A DNA stretch of 22,224 bases, taken from positions 1-22,224 of the forward strand of contig PHAM01000030.1 in the NCBI GenBank assembly GCA_002841685.1, given 5' to 3'. Shown in pieces: positions 15,408 through 22,122 of this stretch; positions within the stretch are counted from its first letter, which is position 1; each line of letters starts with the position of its first letter. This stretch comes from Elusimicrobia bacterium HGW-Elusimicrobia-2. Lineage in GTDB: Bacteria; CG03. The notes beneath the pieces are model-generated. The model did not search any database, was not told the DNA's origin, and saw only the letters and a list, made by a program, of their open reading frames with translations. A program made the translations under genes and the position numbers.

Positions 15408-15426
15408 TACACTTTTTAGCAGTGTA
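15408..15426. repeat. Inverted repeat, 6-bp arms with 7-base loop
   Basis: TACACT (15408-15413) and AGTGTA (15421-15426) flank TTTTAGC. The stem is weak and no T-run follows, so it is not a convincing terminator. It may be a protein binding site. Confidence 0.45.
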
Positions 15427-15453
15427 TCTTGGAGAATACTACAAAAATGATCA

Positions 15454-15468
15454 GGAAAAATATTTTCC
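15454..15468. repeat. Inverted repeat, 6-bp arms with 3-base centre
   Basis: GGAAAA (15454-15459) and TTTTCC (15463-15468) flank ATA. The site lies 17 bases upstream of the -35 box of the toxin-antitoxin promoter, a place where an activator or repressor could bind. Confidence 0.4.
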
Positions 15469-15484
15469 GACAATTTCGTCTACC

Positions 15485-15538
15485 TTGACAAATCAAGCAG
15501 AATACAATAGAATACATTAGAAGCAGATAGAATAAAAA
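15485..15538 (+). promoter_or_regulatory. Toxin-antitoxin promoter with phased operator repeats
   Basis: TTGACA (15485-15490) and TAGAAT (15508-15513) are spaced by the ideal 17 bases. Four 10-base units that each begin AGAA lie head to tail at 15499, 15509, 15519 and 15529, covering the -10 box and start site. A 10-bp period puts each unit on the same face of the helix, as expected for side-by-side ribbon-helix-helix dimers. AGGGGGG (15541-15547) follows as the ribosome binding site. Confidence 0.65.
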
Positions 15539-15550
15539 CAAGGGGGGCAA

Positions 15551-15793
15551 ATGTCTAAAGTAATAACGCTAAGGCTTTCGCAGGATGAATACAAAAAAAT
15601 ATCGGCGGCGGCTGATATTGAACGCCGGCCTATTTCGAATTTTATCACAACGAGGGTGCTGACGGATATAGAAGATTCTTATTATGCGGATTCAATTGAG
15701 ATGTCTCAGATCAAATCTGATAAACGATTGTTAGACAGGATTAGGGCAGGGCACAATGACGCGAAAAAGAGAAAAGGAAAATTTGTTGAATAA
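15551..15793 (+). CDS. Ribbon-helix-helix antitoxin of a RelE/ParE-type toxin-antitoxin pair
   Basis: The 80-residue protein opens with a ribbon strand and helix typical of CopG/DUF1778-like antitoxins: VITLRLSQDEYKKISAAADIERRPISNFITTRV (residues 4-36). The first part is the DNA-binding strand MSKVITLRL. The C-terminal half (about 45-80), with DKRLLDRIRAGHNDAKKRKG, would wrap the toxin. It should neutralise the toxin and repress its own promoter. The ATG has a strong AGGGGGG site 3 bases upstream. The toxin gene follows with overlap. The predicted operator units lie directly upstream, which supports autorepression. Confidence 0.85.
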   Translation: MSKVITLRLSQDEYKKISAAADIERRPISNFITTRVLTDIEDSYYADSIEMSQIKSDKRLLDRIRAGHNDAKKRKGKFVE

Positions 15794-16070
15794 ATTCAGA
15801 ATTTTTGAAACAAATCAATTTCTAAAAGACCTTAAACTTGATTTTGGAGGCAGGCAGGAAAAAATAAAAACAAAGCTCAACGGGTACGTTTATCCGCAAT
15901 TAAGGCAAAATCCCTATTTTGGCAGGAATATAAAAAAACTTAGGGCCTATAAGCCCGATACGTGGAGATATAGAATAGGCGATTATAGATTTTTTTATAC
16001 GATAGACAAGCGAGAAAATGTTGTTTCAATGATAGCCTCAGATACCCGCGAAGATTCATATCGAAATTAA
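15786..16070 (+). CDS. RelE/ParE-family toxin
   Basis: The 94-residue protein has the compact RelE/ParE layout: FRIFETNQFLKDL at the start, a basic middle with NIKKLRAYKPDTWRYRIGDYRFFY, and the final VVSMIASDTREDSYRN. The WRYRIGDYRFFYTID block is the family's signature strand pair. RelE members cleave ribosome-bound mRNA and ParE members block gyrase; these cannot be told apart here. The TTG at 15786 is chosen because AAGGA (15774-15778) lies 7 bases upstream and the overlap with the antitoxin is then 8 bases. An ATG at 15756 would add ten basic, unfamily-like residues and has only a weak AGGG site. Confidence 0.85.
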   Translation: MNKFRIFETNQFLKDLKLDFGGRQEKIKTKLNGYVYPQLRQNPYFGRNIKKLRAYKPDTWRYRIGDYRFFYTIDKRENVVSMIASDTREDSYRN

Positions 16071-16102
16071 GTAAGGAATTTGGGCGTGTGCGCGCGGGGA
16101 TT

Positions 16103-16129
16103 TTGACTTTGAGGCGTAAATTTTATAGT
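16103..16129 (+). promoter_or_regulatory. Probable promoter of the rpsP operon
   Basis: TTGACT (16103-16108) and TATAGT (16124-16129) are good boxes but are only 15 bases apart; shifting the -35 to TTTGAC gives 16. The start would be near 16136, giving a leader of about 46 bases with GAGGAGG (16170-16176) before the GTG at 16182. The short spacing lowers confidence. Confidence 0.4.
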
Positions 16130-16181
16130 GTTATTGGTGATTTTTAGGCGGTTATAGCCGTCAGGCACGAGGAGGAAAAGA

Positions 16182-16430
16182 GTGGTTAAGATAAGACTCA
16201 AGAGATTGGGGGCGAAGCACAGCCCTTATTACAGAATTGTTGTTATGCCGTCGGAGAGGCGGCGTGACGGGCGTGAGATAGAAAAGCTCGGCTGGTATGA
16301 CCCCACGAACAAGGGCAAAGAGCAGTATAAAATAGATATTGAACGCGCCGAGTACTGGCTTTCCAAAGGCGCTCAGCCGACGGAAGTGGTGCGCGGGTTT
16401 ATTAAAAAAGAAAGAGTAAAGAGCGCCTGA
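16182..16430 (+). CDS. rpsP: 30S ribosomal protein S16
   Basis: S16 is an early-assembling small-subunit protein. The 82 residues show the family pattern: MVKIRLKRLGAKHSPYYRIV, then RRDGREIEKLGWYDP and a C-terminal AEYWLSKGAQPTEVV. The start is GTG with a strong GAGGAGG 5 bases upstream. It heads the classic rpsP-rimM-trmD-rplS operon; no KH-domain gene (ylqC) is inserted, as it is in Firmicutes. Its stop codon lies in the loop of a small hairpin that covers the start region of rimM. Confidence 0.97.
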   Translation: MVKIRLKRLGAKHSPYYRIVVMPSERRRDGREIEKLGWYDPTNKGKEQYKIDIERAEYWLSKGAQPTEVVRGFIKKERVKSA

Positions 16431-16436
16431 AGGCGC
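16423..16436 (+). promoter_or_regulatory. Hairpin covering the rpsP stop and the rimM ribosome binding site
   Basis: GCGCC (16423-16427) and GGCGC (16432-16436) pair around TGAA, whose first three bases are the rpsP stop codon. The only AAGG upstream of the rimM ATG (16430-16433) lies partly in the stem. Ribosomes finishing rpsP would open it, a layout that fits translational coupling. Confidence 0.4.
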
Positions 16437-16440
16437 CCTT

Positions 16441-16959
16441 ATGGTCAGGGTGCTGATAGGCAGGATCGGCCGCAGGCACGGTTTGGGTGATGAGTTTTAT
16501 ATGACCGCTTTTATGCCTCTTCCCGAAGATTTAAAGTGTGTTTTTCTGGAAGATAACCCGGACAGTCTCGGCGAGAACTCGCGGCAGATACGGATCGACT
16601 CGCTGAAACAGGTCCACCACGGCGGACATTCTGCCGCGGATAAGTGGCTTGTCACATTTACGGGCGGGGATGACTCGTTGACAGGTAAATATATAAGCTG
16701 CGAGAAATGGGATCTTGACGGCGGTTTTTTCTGGCGTGAAGACCTCGTGGGATGCGAGGTTTCGGAGCCGTCCGGAAGAAAGCTGGGCAGGCTTTCGGAA
16801 ATTATAGATGATGCCTCCCAGGTGTGGATCCGGATAGAGGAAGAATCCGGAGGGATGATCTCTGTTCCTTTTTTGGAAAGGTTTGTCAAAAAAGTGGACA
16901 CAAGAGAAAAAAAGATCATTGCCAGTTTCCCGGAAAGCGTGATCGTGAGGGGAGAATGA
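16441..16959 (+). CDS. rimM: Ribosome maturation factor RimM
   Basis: RimM binds S19 and helps mature the 16S rRNA 3' domain. The 172-residue protein has the two-domain layout: an N-terminal RimM barrel with VLIGRIGRRHGL (a variant of the usual GRI-x-x-x-HGL-x-G) and a C-terminal PRC barrel with DLVGCEVSEPSGRKLGRLSEI and ISVPFLERFVKKVD. The normal YYWxDLxG hinge reads FFWREDLVG. The N-terminal domain carries an unusual acidic stretch, LEDNPDSLGENS. The ATG lies 10 bases after rpsP, and the stop overlaps trmD by 4 bases. Confidence 0.9.
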   Translation: MVRVLIGRIGRRHGLGDEFYMTAFMPLPEDLKCVFLEDNPDSLGENSRQIRIDSLKQVHHGGHSAADKWLVTFTGGDDSLTGKYISCEKWDLDGGFFWREDLVGCEVSEPSGRKLGRLSEIIDDASQVWIRIEEESGGMISVPFLERFVKKVDTREKKIIASFPESVIVRGE

Positions 16960-17594
16960 AAATAGACATCCTCACAATATTTCCGGAATATTTTGACGGG
17001 CCGCTCAAAAGCGCCATGCTGGGCAAGGCGCTTGATAGGGGTTTGCTGGAAATAAGAGTGACGAATATAAGGGATTTCACCCCCGACGGCAAAGTGGACG
17101 ACAGTCCCTTCGGCGGCGGGCCGGGCATGATATTGAAGGCCAAGCCCGTTTACAAGGCGGCGGAGAGCGTAATGGCGCCCGGAGCGGAAGTGATAATGCT
17201 GTGTCCGGCGGGAGAGCGTTTTACGCAGGAGACGGCGGCGGCTCTTTCCGGGAAAGAGCACATCATCCTCATAAACGGCCGGTATGAGGGAATAGACGAG
17301 CGTGTGGCCGAGCTTCTGGGAGCGAGGAAGATCTCCATAGGGGATTTTGTCCTCAGCGGCGGCGAGGCGGCGTCAATGGTGATTATTGAGGCCGTGACGA
17401 GGCTTATACCGGGCTTTATGGGAAATCCCGGCAGCCTTAGGGACGAGTCTTTTATAGACGGTTATGTTGAGTATCCTCAATATACGAGGCCCGCGGAATT
17501 TATGGGCTTGAAGGTGCCGAAAATCCTTTTGAGCGGCGACCACGGAAAAATTGAGGAATATAGAAAAAATAAAAAGAGGAAGGTTAAAGCATGA
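16956..17594 (+). CDS. trmD: tRNA (guanine37-N1)-methyltransferase
   Basis: TrmD methylates G37 of many tRNAs and so prevents frameshifting. From the ATG at 16956 the protein has 212 residues. It opens with MKIDILTIFPEYFDGPLKSAM and shows the knotted SPOUT motifs PFGGGPGMILK, CPAGERFTQE, INGRYEGIDERV, and SIGDFVLSGGEAASMVIIEAVTRLIPG. The usual C-terminal extension after LSGDHGKIEEYR is missing: the chain ends in a basic tail where family members continue for about 25-30 more residues. An earlier ATG (16824) would lie inside rimM. It overlaps rimM and rplS by 4 bases each. Confidence 0.95.
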   Translation: MKIDILTIFPEYFDGPLKSAMLGKALDRGLLEIRVTNIRDFTPDGKVDDSPFGGGPGMILKAKPVYKAAESVMAPGAEVIMLCPAGERFTQETAAALSGKEHIILINGRYEGIDERVAELLGARKISIGDFVLSGGEAASMVIIEAVTRLIPGFMGNPGSLRDESFIDGYVEYPQYTRPAEFMGLKVPKILLSGDHGKIEEYRKNKKRKVKA

Positions 17595-17896
17595 GAACTG
17601 GATTTGACAATTTTAAGTCGGGGGATACGGTGGATGTGACGCAGAAGATCAAGGAGGGCGAGACTGAGCGCCTGCAGATTTTCAGCGGCGTGGTCATGGC
17701 GGTCAAGGGGAAAAAGAATCCTGTGACTTTTACCGTCAGGAAGGTGTCCTACGGCGTTGAAATAGAAAAAGTCTATCCTTACAACCTGCCCGCGATCCAA
17801 TCGGTGAAGATAAAGAGCAGAGGCAAGGTGGCCCGCGCTAAGCTTTATTATCTCAGGGGCCTCACCGGCCGAGCGGCGAGGATAAAAGAGCTGTAA
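17591..17896 (+). CDS. rplS: 50S ribosomal protein L19
   Basis: L19 sits at the subunit interface. The 101-residue protein has the core pattern FKSGDTVDVTQKIKEGETER, then FSGVVMAVKG, TFTVRKVSYGVEIEKVYP and RGKVARAKLYYLRGLTG. It begins directly before the barrel (MRTGFDNF). The N-terminal helix of about 12-15 residues present in most L19 proteins is absent; the frame upstream lies inside trmD with no better start. The gene overlaps trmD in ATGA. Confidence 0.96.
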   Translation: MRTGFDNFKSGDTVDVTQKIKEGETERLQIFSGVVMAVKGKKNPVTFTVRKVSYGVEIEKVYPYNLPAIQSVKIKSRGKVARAKLYYLRGLTGRAARIKEL

Positions 17897-17906
17897 GGCT
17901 CTTCCT

Positions 17907-18260
17907 GTGGTATCGTCCAAGAGAATAGCCGGGGATATCGCTGAGGGGAAGGCTTGTTCTTTCCTGGAAGAAAGGGGGCTTAAAATACTTTACAGGAATT
18001 ACACGGCCCGAACAGGCGAGATAGACATCATCGCCGCCGACGGAGATGAACTGTGTTTCGTGGAGGTAAAATCCTCCTCGGGAGATTTTCTGCATCCGGA
18101 GCTCAAAGTGAATAAAATCAAACAGAAAAAAATCATCAGGACAGCATCTGTTTTTATGGACAGAGAAGGCAGGGAATTCGACGCTTTCAGATTTGATGTG
18201 ATATCTTTTAACGGCGGCGAAGTCAGGCATTACAGAAACGCCTTTACAGCGGATTTATGA
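17907..18260 (+). CDS. yraN: YraN/UPF0102-family protein (endonuclease-like fold)
   Basis: The 117-residue protein has the family layout: AGDIAEGKACSFLEERGLKILYRNY, then GEIDIIAADGDELCFVEVKS, which forms the D-x(n)-E-x-K pattern of restriction-endonuclease-like folds, and a C-terminal KQKKIIRTASVFM helix. Function is not established in the family; links to DNA uptake and recombination have been proposed. The start is GTG. It lies between rplS and ruvB, overlapping ruvB by 4 bases; the rnhB gene often found between rplS and yraN is absent. Confidence 0.9.
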   Translation: MVSSKRIAGDIAEGKACSFLEERGLKILYRNYTARTGEIDIIAADGDELCFVEVKSSSGDFLHPELKVNKIKQKKIIRTASVFMDREGREFDAFRFDVISFNGGEVRHYRNAFTADL

Positions 18261-19273
18261 ACGAAGATAAAAGCATAAAAGCTTTTGCCGGCTTCGGAGA
18301 AAAGGAATTTGACAACAGCCTCCGCCCGCGGGAGCTGGGCGAATTCATAGGGCAGGCCTCTCTCAAAAAGAAACTTGATATATGCCTGCGCGCCGCGGAG
18401 GGAAGGGAACAGCCGCTCGACCATCTTCTTTTTCACGGCCCGCCGGGCTTAGGCAAAACGACGCTAGCCTATATTATGGCGAAAGAGATGGGCGTTAACA
18501 TAAGATGCACATCGGGGCCGGCTCTTGACAAAGTGGGCGATCTTGCCGCGATACTCAGCAGTTTCTCGCCGGGAGATGTTTTTTTTATAGACGAGATACA
18601 CAGGCTCAAAGCCAGCGTTGAGGAGGCATTGTATCCTGCGATGGAGGATTTCAGGCTTGATATAATCATAGGCGAGGGCCCGTCGGCCAAAACGATGCAG
18701 CTGCCGCTGCCGAAATTCACGCTTATCGGCGCCACGACCCGGAGCGGTTCTCTGGGCGGCGCTCTGAGGGACAGGTTCGGCATTGTTGAGAGAATAGGCC
18801 TTTATCCGAGCGAGGAACTCTCCCTTATAATAGAAAGGTCCGCCGGCATTCTGCGGGTGAGGATAGAGAAGGACGCTTGTTTTCTGATAGCGTCCAGATC
18901 CAGGGGCACGCCGCGTATAGCCAACAGGCTTCTGCGCCGCGTCAGGGACTGGGCTCAGGTGCACGGGCAGGATATTGTTTCAGCAGCCGCTGCCGACGAA
19001 GCGCTGGCTGTTTTCGGCGTGGACAAAAACGGTTTGTGCGAGATGGACAGAAAGCTGCTGACGGTTCTTATAAAAAATTACAACGGCGGCCCCGCGGGCC
19101 TCAAGACTCTTGAGGCGGCGCTGGGAGAGGATGCCGACACGATAAGTGATGTATACGAACCTTACCTCATACAGGAAGGTTATATAGAAAGAACAAAAGC
19201 CGGGCGTATGGTTACGATGAAAGCCCGGAAAAAACTCGGGCTTTCAAAAAACAGCGATGGCGAGCTCTTCTGA
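18257..19273 (+). CDS. ruvB: Holliday junction DNA helicase RuvB
   Basis: RuvB is the AAA+ motor that drives branch migration at Holliday junctions with RuvA. The 338-residue protein starts SLRPRELGEFIGQ and has Walker A GPPGLGKT (61-68), the GPALDKVGDLAAIL segment, Walker B FIDEIHRL (110-117) and GATTRSGSLGGALRDRFG with the arginine finger. The C-terminal winged helix has EPYLIQEGYIERTKAGR. Typical LTSPLRDRFG reads LGGALRDRFG and typical RTPRGR reads RTKAGR, so it is mildly divergent. Neither ruvA nor ruvC is adjacent. Its end overlaps queH by 17 bases. Confidence 0.96.
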   Translation: MNEDKSIKAFAGFGEKEFDNSLRPRELGEFIGQASLKKKLDICLRAAEGREQPLDHLLFHGPPGLGKTTLAYIMAKEMGVNIRCTSGPALDKVGDLAAILSSFSPGDVFFIDEIHRLKASVEEALYPAMEDFRLDIIIGEGPSAKTMQLPLPKFTLIGATTRSGSLGGALRDRFGIVERIGLYPSEELSLIIERSAGILRVRIEKDACFLIASRSRGTPRIANRLLRRVRDWAQVHGQDIVSAAAADEALAVFGVDKNGLCEMDRKLLTVLIKNYNGGPAGLKTLEAALGEDADTISDVYEPYLIQEGYIERTKAGRMVTMKARKKLGLSKNSDGELF

Positions 19274-19808
19274 TTGCCTCGTTCATATCTGCTGCGGGCC
19301 TTGTATGAGCGGGGTCTATCCGCCACTGGGCAAAGAAAAAAAGATAACCGGATTTTTTTATAACCCCAACATACATCCCCGCTCCGAATACATCAGCCGA
19401 TATATGGCGGCGGGTTTTACCGCTTCATATTTCGGTTTTCCCATGATCTCCGATACGGAATATGACACTGAGCGCTGGGCGAGGGATGTTTTAGAGGGGA
19501 CTTCCCGCTGCGAGGCCTGTGTAAAATACAGGCTCATGAAAACCGCCCAAACAGCGAGGGAAAAAGCTTTCCCGTCTTTTACGACAACGCTCCTTTTGAG
19601 CCCCTATCAGGATCATGATTTTATCAGGGAGGAGGGAGAGAGGATAGCTTCTCTTACGGGAATTGAATTTGTTTACAGGGATTTCAGAAAAAATTACGCC
19701 GAGTCCGTTAGGCTTTCAAAGCAAATTTTGTTGTACAGGCAGAAATACTGCGGCTGTGTGTTCAGTGAAGCCGAGCGCTTCAGGCCGCCCGGTAAGGTCT
19801 CATCATGA
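19257..19808 (+). CDS. queH: Epoxyqueuosine reductase QueH
   Basis: QueH performs the last step in queuosine tRNA modification, reducing epoxyqueuosine, and is the non-homologous replacement for cobalamin-dependent QueG. The 183-residue protein has all expected cysteines: HICCGPC (C12, C13, C16), RCEAC (C85, C88) and KYCGC (C165, C167). It also has YNPNIHPRSEY and FTTTLLLSPYQDHDFI. These bind metal and an iron-sulfur cluster in the family. The start ATG lies inside the end of ruvB. The stop overlaps the next gene in ATGA. Confidence 0.95.
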   Translation: MASSSDCLVHICCGPCMSGVYPPLGKEKKITGFFYNPNIHPRSEYISRYMAAGFTASYFGFPMISDTEYDTERWARDVLEGTSRCEACVKYRLMKTAQTAREKAFPSFTTTLLLSPYQDHDFIREEGERIASLTGIEFVYRDFRKNYAESVRLSKQILLYRQKYCGCVFSEAERFRPPGKVSS

Positions 19809-20974
19809 GACATAATTTCTCGTGGTTCGGCACGATAAAAAGAATCAGAACCGTCCCCATTCTTCCCATTCTTTTTGTAATGGCTGTTTTTTTGCCGGTG
19901 TTTTTGTGCGCCTGTGACCCGCAGATAATCACGATATTGATAGAACGCAATCAGAAATCCGTGAATATTTCTTCTCCCGACGGGATGACGGCGGCGGATA
20001 TGCAGACGGGCCGCAGGGTTCTTTTTCCCAAAGGCAGTTCATACAGGGCCGAGCCGGCCGCTGGCGGCGTAAAGATAAGGGGAGAAATGTTCGGCGCTAT
20101 GGTGAGGCTCATACCGGAAGGTAAAAGCGTAAGGGTGAATGGCCGCGCCTTCAGGGACAGTATTATATTGCAGAATGAGGCCTCTCGTTTGTCGGCGATA
20201 AATGAAATAGGCGTTGAAAGTTATCTTTGCGGCGTTTTGCCGAAAGAGCTTTCTCCCTCATGGGATGAGGAGGCGTTAAAAGCACAGGCGGTTGTTTCAA
20301 GGACTTATATAATGGCCAATCTCGGAAGATTCGCCAAACAGGGATATGATCTCACCTCTTGTGAAAATTCCCAGGTTTACGGCGGACTTGATTGTGAGCA
20401 GGATTCGACTTCCGAGGCTGTCCGCGTGACGGCAGGAGAGGTTATTAAATACAGGGGCGGCATAGCGAGGGTTTACTTTCACGCCGACGCCGCGGGCCAC
20501 ACAGAAAGCCCCGAGTTCGTGTGGGGCTCCCCGGATCCTCCGCCTTACCTTAAAGGGCGGCGGGAACCGGTCAGAAAAGACACGCCCTATTCCTCATGGG
20601 AATATGAGACGAGTTTTGAAGATCTATCGCGTGTCTTTAAAAAAAACGGGTATAAAACGGGCGCGATAAAACGCGTTGTCATCAAGAATAAAACCCCGTC
20701 GGGCAGAGTTAAAAATTTCATGGTATATTCCGCATCCGGCAAGACGGAAATTAAATCCGGGAAATTCAGAACGATGCTCGGCGGCCGGAATATCAAGAGC
20801 ACAAAAATTAATAAAATTATAAACGGCAGAAAAAGCGTTGTTTTCACAGGCGCCGGCTGGGGACACGGTGTGGGAATGTCCCAGTGGGGCGCGAAAGAGC
20901 TCGCCGAAAAGGGCTGGGATTACAAAAAAATACTCAGGTTATATTTTCCGGGAACCGGAATAGCTAAATATTAA
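19805..20974 (+). CDS. SpoIID/LytB-domain exported protein
   Basis: SpoIID/LytB proteins cut the glycan strands of stem-peptide-free peptidoglycan. The 389-residue protein has a hydrophobic export segment (about 17-36) ending in Leu-Cys-Ala-Cys, so it may be a lipoprotein modified at C37 (Asp follows). The core shows VESYLCGVLPKELSPSWDEE with the probable catalytic Glu, ALKAQAVVSRTYI, SCENSQVYGG, HADAAGHTES, and a C-terminal GWGHGVGMSQWGAKELA with YFPGTG. It lies at the end of the rpsP operon, overlapping queH by 4 bases, and shares TTAA with the opposing stop codon. A role in cell-wall remodelling is likely; spore formation is not implied. Confidence 0.9.
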   Translation: MRHNFSWFGTIKRIRTVPILPILFVMAVFLPVFLCACDPQIITILIERNQKSVNISSPDGMTAADMQTGRRVLFPKGSSYRAEPAAGGVKIRGEMFGAMVRLIPEGKSVRVNGRAFRDSIILQNEASRLSAINEIGVESYLCGVLPKELSPSWDEEALKAQAVVSRTYIMANLGRFAKQGYDLTSCENSQVYGGLDCEQDSTSEAVRVTAGEVIKYRGGIARVYFHADAAGHTESPEFVWGSPDPPPYLKGRREPVRKDTPYSSWEYETSFEDLSRVFKKNGYKTGAIKRVVIKNKTPSGRVKNFMVYSASGKTEIKSGKFRTMLGGRNIKSTKINKIINGRKSVVFTGAGWGHGVGMSQWGAKELAEKGWDYKKILRLYFPGTGIAKY

Positions 20975-21351
20975 AGTATCTCGTCGGGTATATCCTGTCT
21001 TTTGTAAACAGGTTTTGATGGTGAAGGCCGGAGATCGCGGCTTTTTTTTATCGGACGGGGGATCGCCCGCGGCAGTTTTTCAAGTATTTCAAAAATATCG
21101 TCACGAAGAAAAATATTCTGCAGCCTTGACGGTATTCTCCCGCAAATAAACATCAGCCGTTCAGGGGGCATCTTTATAAACTCCGCAATCCTGGCTATCG
21201 CCGCCTCCTCCGAGGGAGGGTTCCGTTTGCCTTTCAGCACTTTAGAAAGGTAAGAACTGTCGATGGAGCATTGTTTAGCGAAAGAGCGCAGCGAGAGCCC
21301 CGAGTCTTTTAACGCTTCTTTTATGACGAGCGCGAAATTTTTCTGGCTCAC
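20971..21351 (-). CDS. XRE-family helix-turn-helix protein
   Basis: The 126-residue protein has an N-terminal helix-turn-helix domain (about 5-65): [20 protein letters not shown], then [20 protein letters not shown], the recognition-helix region. The C-terminal half is basic and proline-rich ([18 protein letters not shown]) with no known domain. It would bind DNA in the cytoplasm. It overlaps the upstream LysM gene by 4 bases (ATGA) and is therefore probably co-translated with it. Its regulatory targets are unknown. The stop codon lies in the same TTAA as that of the opposing gene. Confidence 0.85.
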   Translation of the reverse strand: MSQKNFALVIKEALKDSGLSLRSFAKQCSIDSSYLSKVLKGKRNPPSEEAAIARIAEFIKMPPERLMFICGRIPSRLQNIFLRDDIFEILEKLPRAIPRPIKKSRDLRPSPSKPVYKRQDIPDEIL

Positions 21352-22013
21352 TTATCTTTGGAGAGTCTCACAAAGTCGCCTATTTCGACAGGCCCCTTGG
21401 AGTATTTGACTGTGGCAATGCAGGATTTATCCTCTATGTCGTCGCTTACTACCAGTATGCCGATGCGTCTTATAAGCACTCCCATGATTTTTTTGGTTTC
21501 GGGATGATATATTTTTTTGCTCGGCCGGTAAATATCAAAAGTGTCGTTGGCCTTTACCCCGTCTTTCTTTCCCGCGTCAATGATCACTTTTGACCGCTGG
21601 GCATGGATAGCTATGTCTTCCGTAAAAGCCGAGATTTTGCCGGTATATTTGAAATCCAGCGGCACCACAGCGTTCTCATTGTAAGGAGCGATAAACATAT
21701 CAAAGTTTTCAGCTTCTTCTTTTGTTTCTTTGGCCGGCTCAACCGGCGTGGCGGCTATTTTCTTTTCGCGCTCAATGGGAATGATGAGCTCGTCTCCCGG
21801 AAAGATCCAGTGCGATTTCTTAATGTATTTGTTAAAGTCCCATATGTTCTTCCAGTGTTCTCCCTCGCCGTAGAAATGATCGGCAATCTTAAATAAGGTG
21901 TCGCCTTTTTTAACGGTGTAAACCTTGAAAACTGTCTCCATTTCGGCCCCTGATGCGCCGGATGCGAGAATCAGCACTAACACCAGAGAACTCAAACTTA
22001 TTTTTTTAGACAT
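21348..22013 (-). CDS. LysM-domain exported protein
   Basis: The 221-residue protein has a signal peptide (about 1-22) followed by one LysM domain (about 29-81: [41 protein letters not shown]), which binds the glycan of peptidoglycan. A Lys/Glu-rich linker leads to a C-terminal beta-rich region (about 115-221) with [31 protein letters not shown] and VEIGDFVRL. That pattern resembles the C-terminal domain of FlgT-like and related LysM proteins. It should sit in the periplasm. The ATG is preceded by AGGGGGA at 8 bases. Specific function is unknown. Confidence 0.88.
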   Translation of the reverse strand: MSKKISLSSLVLVLILASGASGAEMETVFKVYTVKKGDTLFKIADHFYGEGEHWKNIWDFNKYIKKSHWIFPGDELIIPIEREKKIAATPVEPAKETKEEAENFDMFIAPYNENAVVPLDFKYTGKISAFTEDIAIHAQRSKVIIDAGKKDGVKANDTFDIYRPSKKIYHPETKKIMGVLIRRIGILVVSDDIEDKSCIATVKYSKGPVEIGDFVRLSKDK

Positions 22014-22051
22014 CGTCTATTCCCCCTTTTCGCGTACAGCTATACGGTGTT

Positions 22052-22081
22052 ATAATATCAAATGTGCCGGAGTCTTGTAAA
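22052..22081 (-). promoter_or_regulatory. Promoter of the LysM-HTH pair
   Basis: On the minus strand TTTACA (22081-22076) and TATTAT (22057-22052) are spaced by 18 bases. The start would be near 22045, giving a leader of about 31 bases with the AGGGGGA ribosome binding site before the ATG at 22013. Confidence 0.55.
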
Positions 22082-22090
22082 GCTGAAAAG

Positions 22091-22122
22091 CGCCGCGCCG
22101 CGCCGCGCCGGTGTTTCGGCGC
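22091..22122. repeat. Four CGCCG tandem units leading into a GC hairpin
   Basis: CGCCG is repeated four times (22091-22110). GCGCCG (22105-22110) then pairs with CGGCGC (22117-22122) around GTGTTT. No T-run follows on either strand, so a normal intrinsic terminator is not supported. It lies just upstream of the LysM promoter. The rest of 22123-22224 holds nothing I can call. Confidence 0.5.

Larger units (their letters stand above)
15300..15550. other. AT-rich spacer before the toxin-antitoxin pair
   Basis: This 251-base stretch is visibly richer in A and T than its surroundings. It holds two inverted repeats and the toxin-antitoxin promoter. A 53-codon reading frame (15359-15520) lacks a ribosome binding site and runs across the promoter and operator repeats, so it is not called. 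The change in base composition suggests the locus arrived by transfer. Confidence 0.6.

Noticed and set aside
15408-15426. Intrinsic terminator after the kinase-like gene
   Set aside because: The hairpin is AT-rich with only 6 bp and no following T-run.
15359-15520. 53-codon reading frame in the AT-rich spacer
   Set aside because: It has no ribosome binding site and crosses the promoter and operator of the toxin-antitoxin pair; AT-rich DNA gives such frames by chance, though a decayed gene cannot be excluded.
16497-17261. 254-codon frame antisense to rimM and trmD
   Set aside because: It has no family resemblance and spans two conserved genes on the opposite strand.
22105-22122. Intrinsic terminator in the CGCCG hairpin
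   Set aside because: Neither strand has a T-run after the stem; GC repeats follow on one side.
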